From Vreelandella profundi (GTDB lineage Bacteria; Pseudomonadota; Gammaproteobacteria; Pseudomonadales; Halomonadaceae): a stretch of 64,000 nt of DNA. This document shows, piece after piece, positions 59,160 through 64,000 of the stretch (positions are counted from its first letter, which is position 1; each line of letters starts with the position of its first letter). Below the pieces are notes generated by a model. The model searched no databases and was not told the DNA's origin. It saw only the letters and a program-made list of their open reading frames with translations. The translations under genes and the position numbers were made by a program. The stretch covers positions 62,001 to 126,000 of the forward strand of contig NZ_CP077941.1 of NCBI RefSeq assembly GCF_019722725.1, written 5' to 3'.

Positions 59160-59958
59160 AAACCGCCTCCAGATGAGTATGCGTGGTGAGATCACCGGGG
59201 GTAAGCTGGTAGAGCGCATCCAGAAGCGCCACCTGGAAGCTACCAGGCCCTTGCGCGCTACTTCCCGCTCGTTCACCGGCAACGGCAAAACAGGCCAAGG
59301 CGGCCGTGGTTGCGCCCAGTGCCGCCGTGGGATTAGCGGCCACAAAAGCGGCAACCAAAGCGCTCAGCCCGCAGCCAAGCGTCGTGACATACGGCATCAA
59401 GGAGTGGCCGCCCTCGATACGATAATGCTGTGCGCCGTCGGTCACCCAGTCGCTTTCGCCGGTCATGGCCACAACGCAGCCGTGCTTTTGCGACAATGCG
59501 ATGGCTGCGTCGACGGCTTGGTCATTGGCGGCGGTTGAGTCCACGCCACGCCCTTGGCTAGCCAAGCCGTTGAGGGCAAGGATTTCAGAAGCATTGCCGC
59601 GAATAACGCAAGGCTTCAAGGCCAGCAGGCGTGTGCAAAGCGCTTGGCGATAGCGCGTTGCGCCAACCGCGACAGGGTCTAACACCCACGGGATGCCATG
59701 CTGATCGGCGGTAGTCGCCGCGATCAGCATGGCATCTGCCCAGTGGGCAGAAATCGTACCAATATTGACAGACAGCGCCGCAGAAATAGCGGTGAACTCA
59801 GCCACTTCCTCAGGCGCATGCAGCATGGCGGGCGAGGCCCCCGTGGCTAGCAGCAAGTTAGCGGTGCTGTTCATAGCGACGTAGTTGGTCATGCAATGAA
59901 CCAGCGGTGTCTGTGAGCGAAGGGCCTCAAGATAATCGCCAAGCGGGCGGAGGGGCAT
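59149..59958 (-). CDS. thiM: Hydroxyethylthiazole kinase
   Basis: A 269-residue salvage kinase phosphorylating 4-methyl-5-(2-hydroxyethyl)thiazole. Motifs are PLVHCMTNYVAMNSTAN (substrate loop), NIGTI, VLDPVAVGATRYR, IRGNASEILAL and the C-terminal GCGLSALVAAFVA ATP/anion hole, in which the usual GTGC is replaced by TLGCGLS. It is co-transcribed with thiE, overlapping by 11 bases. thiD is not in the window, and no TPP riboswitch is visible upstream. Confidence 0.94.
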   Translation of the reverse strand: MPLRPLGDYLEALRSQTPLVHCMTNYVAMNSTANLLLATGASPAMLHAPEEVAEFTAISAALSVNIGTISAHWADAMLIAATTADQHGIPWVLDPVAVGATRYRQALCTRLLALKPCVIRGNASEILALNGLASQGRGVDSTAANDQAVDAAIALSQKHGCVVAMTGESDWVTDGAQHYRIEGGHSLMPYVTTLGCGLSALVAAFVAANPTAALGATTAALACFAVAGERAGSSAQGPGSFQVALLDALYQLTPGDLTTHTHLEAVYAV

Positions 59959-60138
59959 AGTCTGTTCCTATAAAGCGGCCAGCGTGACCGGCTGAATGCC
60001 AGCATGGTAACGATTATTCACCATCAGTGCTGACCGAGATTCATGAAAGACAGCGCTTGATGAAAGGCTTAGGGCAATAAAAGCCTATAGACTTGCCACA
60101 GAATCAATCTGCGAAGCAGTGATACATGGGGAAAACCA

Positions 60139-60507
60139 ATGGCTGAACTACTCTTCCGGCTGCGCCACGTGACCGATGAGGAAGCGATGGAAGTACGCGA
60201 TCTATTCGCCGCACACGGCTTTGATACCTATGAAACTCAGGCGGGCTTTTTCCGCCTGGGTGTCGATGCCATTTGGCTGCGTAATCCACATCAGCACGAA
60301 GCAGCGGCCGCTGCGTTGAATGCCTATCAAGCCGAGCGACTTGAGCGCGTGCAGCGTGAACACCAGGCGGCGGTTGAGCGCGGCGAGGCGACAACGCTGT
60401 GGCGCCGCCTAGCCGCTCACCCGGTACAAGTCGTGCTGGTGCTGTTAGCGGTAGGGCTTATTGCCGCCCTCACGCTGCTGCCTTTTTTAGGCCTATCGCG
60501 CGCCTAA
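60139..60507 (+). CDS. DUF6164-like small membrane protein
   Basis: A 122-residue protein with a soluble N-terminal half (AELLFRLRHVTDEEAMEVRDLF, GFDTYETQAGFFRLGVDAIWL), an Arg/Glu-rich helix (about 60-88) and one C-terminal transmembrane helix (about 95-117). It resembles proteins grouped as DUF6164, found widely in marine gammaproteobacteria; function unknown. GGGG lies 8 bases before the ATG. Its stop overlaps that of the convergent cupin gene by 3 bases. Confidence 0.78.
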   Translation: MAELLFRLRHVTDEEAMEVRDLFAAHGFDTYETQAGFFRLGVDAIWLRNPHQHEAAAAALNAYQAERLERVQREHQAAVERGEATTLWRRLAAHPVQVVLVLLAVGLIAALTLLPFLGLSRA

Positions 60508-61169
60508 GCGGGCGGCAAATGGCCGCGTTTAAGATACATCATGACGCCTTCGCTACCGGCGACGAGCGCCGGCGCCGCGCCGCTGGGGTAGCGGCACCAG
60601 GTACCTGCCGAGTAGCTTTGCTCAGCATCGCTAAGCGTGCCTTCTAAAACCAAAAACTCCATTCCCCCCATCAGAGTCGGGTAGGTAATAGATGTGCCCG
60701 CGGCCCATTGCTCTAGGCTGATGCGCTCCTGCTTATAGGTATGCAGCATTTTGTAGGCAATGCGCGGGCGCCGGTCTGGCTGCCAGGGCAGCCGATGGGC
60801 AGGAATCGCCAGCTGCAGCGTGTCGTTAGGATCAAACTGGTGCAGCTTGACAAAAATCAGCGCGCCTTCCTCGCCAATCTGCGGCGTATGGCCGGTGCCA
60901 ATGGGGTTTCTTAAGTAGCTACCCGCCGCGTAACGGCCATGTTCATCGGCGAAGACACCCTCTAACACCAGAATTTCTTCACCGCCGCCGTGCGTGTGCC
61001 GCTCGAACTGCGAGTTGGGGGCGTAGCGAACCAGGCTGGTTGCACGTGCGACTTCATCACCAATCCGGTCAAACATCATGCGCTCTACTCCCGCACTGGG
61101 GGAGTCGACCCACTGATACTCTTCCGGGGTAACACAGGCAAAGTGGCTAAAATCAGCGTTTAGGCGCAT
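60504..61169 (-). CDS. ChrR-like cupin-domain protein
   Basis: A 221-residue protein with two cupin-like halves. The first carries FERHTHGGGEEILVLEGVFADE and GSYLRNPIGTGHTP, a typical ChrR-type metal-binding cupin; the second has MGGMEFLVLEGTLSD and GTWCRYPSG, lacking the histidines. Unlike ChrR it has no N-terminal anti-sigma zinc domain, so it is not an obvious anti-sigma factor. ATG 61169 has GAAGAG upstream; ATG 61193 is an alternative. It is downstream of ampC but a terminator separates them. Confidence 0.8.
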   Translation of the reverse strand: MRLNADFSHFACVTPEEYQWVDSPSAGVERMMFDRIGDEVARATSLVRYAPNSQFERHTHGGGEEILVLEGVFADEHGRYAAGSYLRNPIGTGHTPQIGEEGALIFVKLHQFDPNDTLQLAIPAHRLPWQPDRRPRIAYKMLHTYKQERISLEQWAAGTSITYPTLMGGMEFLVLEGTLSDAEQSYSAGTWCRYPSGAAPALVAGSEGVMMYLKRGHLPPA

Positions 61170-61274
61170 AGGAAGGCTCTTCGCAGGGGACATAAAGTAA
61201 GGGGGAAGGGGTGCTAGTCTCCTTATCGAGAGCCGAGAATGCAACTTTCAGTGCTGTGATACGTGCGGTGAAGG

Positions 61275-61299
61275 CAAAAAAATACCGCCCGAAGGCGGC
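61275..61299 (-). terminator. Terminator downstream of ampC
   Basis: On the minus strand TGCCGCC-TTCG-GGCGGTA forms a 7-bp stem with a stable tetraloop, followed by seven T. It lies about 29 bases after the ampC stop. Confidence 0.88.
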
Positions 61300-61327
61300 A
61301 TCCATAGACGCATGCGTGAAGAATACG

Positions 61328-62518
61328 TCAGGGCGCGTCGGTCAGCGCCGTCAGAATATGATGAGCCGCTTCAATACGTGCGCCGTTGGGATAGTTGCGG
61401 TTAGCCAGCAGCACAATGCCGATTTGCTCGCTAGGCACAAAGGCCACGTAGGCACCAAAGCCGTTAGTCGCGCCGGTCTTGTTGTACAGCGCATCCTGGC
61501 GGGGCGGCAGCGCCGGGCTTAGACGATTCGCTGGGTTAGCTTCTAACACCATCTCGACCGAGTTGCCTTCCAGCAGCTCCTTAAGAGCCACCGGGTACGC
61601 ATAGCTTTCCCAGCCGAGGCCTTGGGTCATATTGCCCACGCTAAAGTAGCCCATTCGCGTGGCCGCCATGGCTTGGCTTAGTGGCTCATCCCTTTCAGTC
61701 TCAGCCGCCTCACCCAGCTCAGCCATATTGGCATCGACCAGCATTAGCACGTCGGCAGCGGTCGATTTTAAACCGTAGGCCTGGGCATCTAACACGCCGG
61801 GATTGACCCGAATCGGCTCATCTTCTTTTGAGTAGCCGTAGGCATAGTTCGCCTGCTGCTCTTCTGGCACCTGAAAATAGCTGTGCGCCATCCCTAACGG
61901 TGAGAACACATCTTCCTGCATCAGCGCCTCGAACGGTTTGCCAAGGCTGTGTGCGGCCAGGTAGCCAAACAGGCCCAGGCTCGGGTTCGAGTAGAGGCGA
62001 TGGCTGCCAGGGGCCGATTCAGGCTGCCACTGGCGATAGTAGTCGATCATTGCTGCTTCGCTATCGACCGCGTCCGGAAACTGCAGGGGCAGCTCACCGG
62101 CCGTGTAGGTGGCCAGCTCTAGCAGCGTGATCTCATCGAAGGCGCTACCTTCCAGGGCAGGCAGATAAAGGCTAGCGCGATCAGAGAGCGAGAGCGCCCC
62201 GCTAGACTGCGCGTAAGCCGCAAGCGTTGCAGTGAAAATCTTACTCACCGAGCCAAGCTCAAAAAGCGTCTCTTCGGTGACCGGTATGCCGGCTTCCTGA
62301 TCGGCGTTACCAAACTGAAAGTAACGCGGCTGGCCATTGATACTCAGCGCAACCGACATGCCGGGAATACGATGCTCGGCCATCAGCGGCACGATGGTGT
62401 CATTCACCAGCGCCTCAATGCGTTCGTTATCCGCATCCCCAAGCGCCCAGGCGGAGCTACCGAATAAGAGTGAGCCCGCCATAAGAAGGCTGATCTGTGC
62501 TGCTAACCGTTTAGGCAT
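61328..62518 (-). CDS. ampC: Class C beta-lactamase (AmpC-type)
   Basis: A 396-residue serine beta-lactamase-fold protein with signal peptide to about residue 26 (SSAWA). The active-site motifs are S90-V-S-K93, Y176-S-N178 and K347-T-G349. The 86-residue spacing between Ser90 and Tyr176 equals that of AmpC Ser64-Tyr150. Further class C features are YSNPSLGLFGYLA, MTQGLGWESYAYP and the C-terminal KTGATNGFGAYVAFVPSEQIGIVLLANRNYPN. It should hydrolyse cephalosporins in the periplasm. No ampR flanks it; the zinc-binding protein gene ends 18 bases upstream on the same strand. A carboxypeptidase or esterase role is less likely given the motif set. Confidence 0.92.
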   Translation of the reverse strand: MPKRLAAQISLLMAGSLLFGSSAWALGDADNERIEALVNDTIVPLMAEHRIPGMSVALSINGQPRYFQFGNADQEAGIPVTEETLFELGSVSKIFTATLAAYAQSSGALSLSDRASLYLPALEGSAFDEITLLELATYTAGELPLQFPDAVDSEAAMIDYYRQWQPESAPGSHRLYSNPSLGLFGYLAAHSLGKPFEALMQEDVFSPLGMAHSYFQVPEEQQANYAYGYSKEDEPIRVNPGVLDAQAYGLKSTAADVLMLVDANMAELGEAAETERDEPLSQAMAATRMGYFSVGNMTQGLGWESYAYPVALKELLEGNSVEMVLEANPANRLSPALPPRQDALYNKTGATNGFGAYVAFVPSEQIGIVLLANRNYPNGARIEAAHHILTALTDAP

Positions 62519-62536
62519 ACCAGGACCCTGCTGATA

Positions 62537-63643
62537 TTAGTGGTGAACGTGGCCGCTATGGCCGTGTTCATTCTCATGGTCGTGATCATGGTCATTGTGG
62601 CCGTGTTCATGCTCATCATGACCTGGCTCTTCATGCCCGGGCTGGGCCAGCGCATCATGCAGCATGCGAGCATTGTGGTGCATCATACCCAGGTAAGTGC
62701 TGGCCTCGCCTTCACTGGCCAACGCGTCCGCGTATAGCGTACCTGCAATGGGCAGGCCGGTTTCTTCGGCTAGCTGAGTGATGATCGATTGGTTGGTCAT
62801 GTTTTCGTGAAACAGTGCCTGCACGCTCTCTTGATTAATCACGTCTACCAGCGCCGCCATGCTGGCGCCACTAGGGTCGGCTTCTGTGGAAAGCCCCACT
62901 GGAGACAGGAAGTTAACGCCATAAGCGTTTGAGAAGTAGCCAAAAGAGTCGTGGCCCGTAATCACACTGGTGGAGGCCGGTATTTCCTCTATTAACGCAC
63001 GAATCTCAGCGTCGACATCAGCTATTTCTTGTAAATAGCGTTCTGCGTTAGCGCGGTATTCATCTTCATGGTCGGCATCTGCCGCGATTAATCCATCGCG
63101 AATATTGGCGATATACACCTCGGCTTGGCGCATATCCTGCCAAGCGTGCGGGTCCTCATCACCATGATCATGTCCGGCATGGTCGTCGCTATGCTCGTCA
63201 TGCGCATGCGCTTCATGATCGTGCCCTTCATGGCTGTGATCGTGTTCATGATCATGATCGTCATGCCCGGCATAAGAGAGCGGCTGAATGCCATCGGTCG
63301 CGGTGACCAGCGCGCCGTCGTAGTCGCTGGCGCTAATCAAACGCTCCATCCAGCCCTCAAACAGCAGGCCGTTAAACACCACCAAATCAGCATCGGCCAG
63401 CGCGCGTGCATCGCCTGGGCTTGGGGAGTAAACATGGGCATCGCCATCGGCCGCGACCAGGGAGCTCACCTCGACATGGTCGCCGCCTACGTTTTCCACC
63501 ATATCCGCCAAGATAGAGAAACTGGTTACGACCTGAATGCGCTCATTCGCCATGGCAGCAGGCAGCGCCAACAGGGCGGAAACGCCGACTAACCAGCGTG
63601 CCGACTGGTGTGATAATCGATATGAAAAATGGCCAAGCGACAT
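62537..63643 (-). CDS. znuA: Zinc ABC transporter periplasmic binding protein (ZnuA-like)
   Basis: A 368-residue cluster A-I (TroA-type) binding protein with a signal peptide ending near ALPAAMA (about residue 32). Likely metal ligands are His70 (GDAHVYSP), His166 (DPHAWQD), His231 (TGHDSFGYF) and Glu280 (ALFHENMTNQ). A His/Asp-rich loop at about 127-163 and a second His-rich tail at about 345-368 point to zinc (or another divalent metal) capture. ATG 63643 is preceded by AAGGAG. It follows the ABC permease gene by 35 bases and precedes ampC by 18, so the three are probably one transcript. Confidence 0.92.
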   Translation of the reverse strand: MSLGHFSYRLSHQSARWLVGVSALLALPAAMANERIQVVTSFSILADMVENVGGDHVEVSSLVAADGDAHVYSPSPGDARALADADLVVFNGLLFEGWMERLISASDYDGALVTATDGIQPLSYAGHDDHDHEHDHSHEGHDHEAHAHDEHSDDHAGHDHGDEDPHAWQDMRQAEVYIANIRDGLIAADADHEDEYRANAERYLQEIADVDAEIRALIEEIPASTSVITGHDSFGYFSNAYGVNFLSPVGLSTEADPSGASMAALVDVINQESVQALFHENMTNQSIITQLAEETGLPIAGTLYADALASEGEASTYLGMMHHNARMLHDALAQPGHEEPGHDEHEHGHNDHDHDHENEHGHSGHVHH

Positions 63644-63678
63644 ACAACACTCCTTACGATTAAGCATGAAACGGACAA

Positions 63679-64000
63679 TTAAGACCCGTGCTCAACAGCC
63701 AGCGGCGTTGTTTTACGCCTAAGCTTGGCTGCCAAACTGTGGTAACGACCAAACAGGGCCGAAAAAAGGTATCCCACGCCGGCCAGCAGAATAATGCTCG
63801 GGCCGGAAGGAATATCCAGATGAAATGAAAGCAGTAGGCCGCCGGTGCTAGACACCATAGCCAGCACAATCGAAATGCCGATTAGTCCTTCTAAACGCTT
63901 GCTCCAAAAGCGTGCCGAGGTGGCGGGAAGCATCATTAAACCCACCGCCATCAGCGTGCCTAGGGTTTGAAAGCCGGCCGTTAAATTCAGCACCAGTAGT
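63679..64000 (-). CDS. ABC-3 family metal transporter permease (C-terminal part, cut by window edge)
   Basis: Only the last 106 residues are present; the gene extends beyond base 64000. The segment TLMAVGLMMLPATSARFWS and the following helices (ISIVLAMVSSTGGLLLSFHLDIPSGPSIILL) are typical of the ZnuB/MntB ABC-3 permeases, the SG-x-x-I motif near the last helix included. It should form the channel for the zinc-binding protein encoded 35 bases downstream. Confidence 0.9.
   Translation of the reverse strand, partial: LLVLNLTAGFQTLGTLMAVGLMMLPATSARFWSKRLEGLIGISIVLAMVSSTGGLLLSFHLDIPSGPSIILLAGVGYLFSALFGRYHSLAAKLRRKTTPLAVEHGS

Noticed and set aside
59959..60138. Possible TPP riboswitch upstream of thiM
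   Set aside because: Reading the minus strand, the conserved CUGAGA and ACCUGA-type elements are absent.

Overview
The window reads as chromosome of a halophilic gammaproteobacterium, most likely Halomonas or a close relative in Halomonadaceae. The evidence is the gammaproteobacterial order of the tRNA-secE-nusG-rplKAJL-rpoBC-str-S10-spc-alpha block, proteins close to the E. coli/Pseudomonas forms (RapA, BirA, type III CoaX, BipA), acid-rich periplasmic proteins, and moderate-to-high GC by eye. Species assignment is inference. I see no prophage, IS element, CRISPR array or plasmid module.

Region 1 (1-6.4 kb) is a stress/light-type cluster on the minus strand: a renalase-like flavoprotein, a MerR/CarH-like regulator whose cobalamin-binding residues look lost, a class I photolyase, an NTF2-like protein, a short-chain dehydrogenase and the start of an FAD amine-oxidase-like gene cut by the window edge. 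Two candidate promoters in this cluster carry the same TTGTAC / TACAA(A/T) arrangement. Region 2 (5.5-12.1 kb) holds yfcH, rapA, a membrane-anchored thioredoxin fused to an Lgt-like domain, a small membrane protein and a lipoprotein phospholipase-D family enzyme. Region 3 (12.3-19.1 kb) is a branched-chain-amino-acid-type ABC system: the binding protein is on the plus strand and converges on a minus-strand operon of NSS symporter, livG, livF, livH and livM.

Region 4 (19.3-23.3 kb) has typA/bipA facing away from birA-coaX. Region 5 (23.3-55.0 kb) is the translation and transcription core, all on the plus strand: tRNA-Tyr, -Gly, -Thr and -Trp, secE, nusG, rplKA, rplJL with a long leader, rpoBC, rpsL-rpsG-fusA-tuf, and the complete S10, spc and alpha operons ending at rplQ. 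The tuf copy that lies between thrT and trpT in E. coli is replaced by a terminator. A perfect TTGACA-N17-TATAAT promoter drives rpsJ, with a leader too short for an E. coli-type L4 control element. Several spacers beside stop codons in this block carry small tandem duplications (13-23 bp units).

Region 6 (55.2-64.0 kb) is a mixed accessory/housekeeping stretch: a D,D-carboxypeptidase with a C-terminal SPOR domain, a DMT permease, a YgiD-type dioxygenase, a DoxX gene remnant fused to the end of thiE, thiE-thiM, a DUF6164-like membrane protein, a ChrR-like cupin, and a minus-strand run of ABC-3 permease (cut by the edge), His-rich zinc-binding protein and a class C beta-lactamase with all catalytic motifs.

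Coordinates come from reading frames and motif reading by eye. Start codons were chosen by ribosome-binding site and family length. No database search was run.
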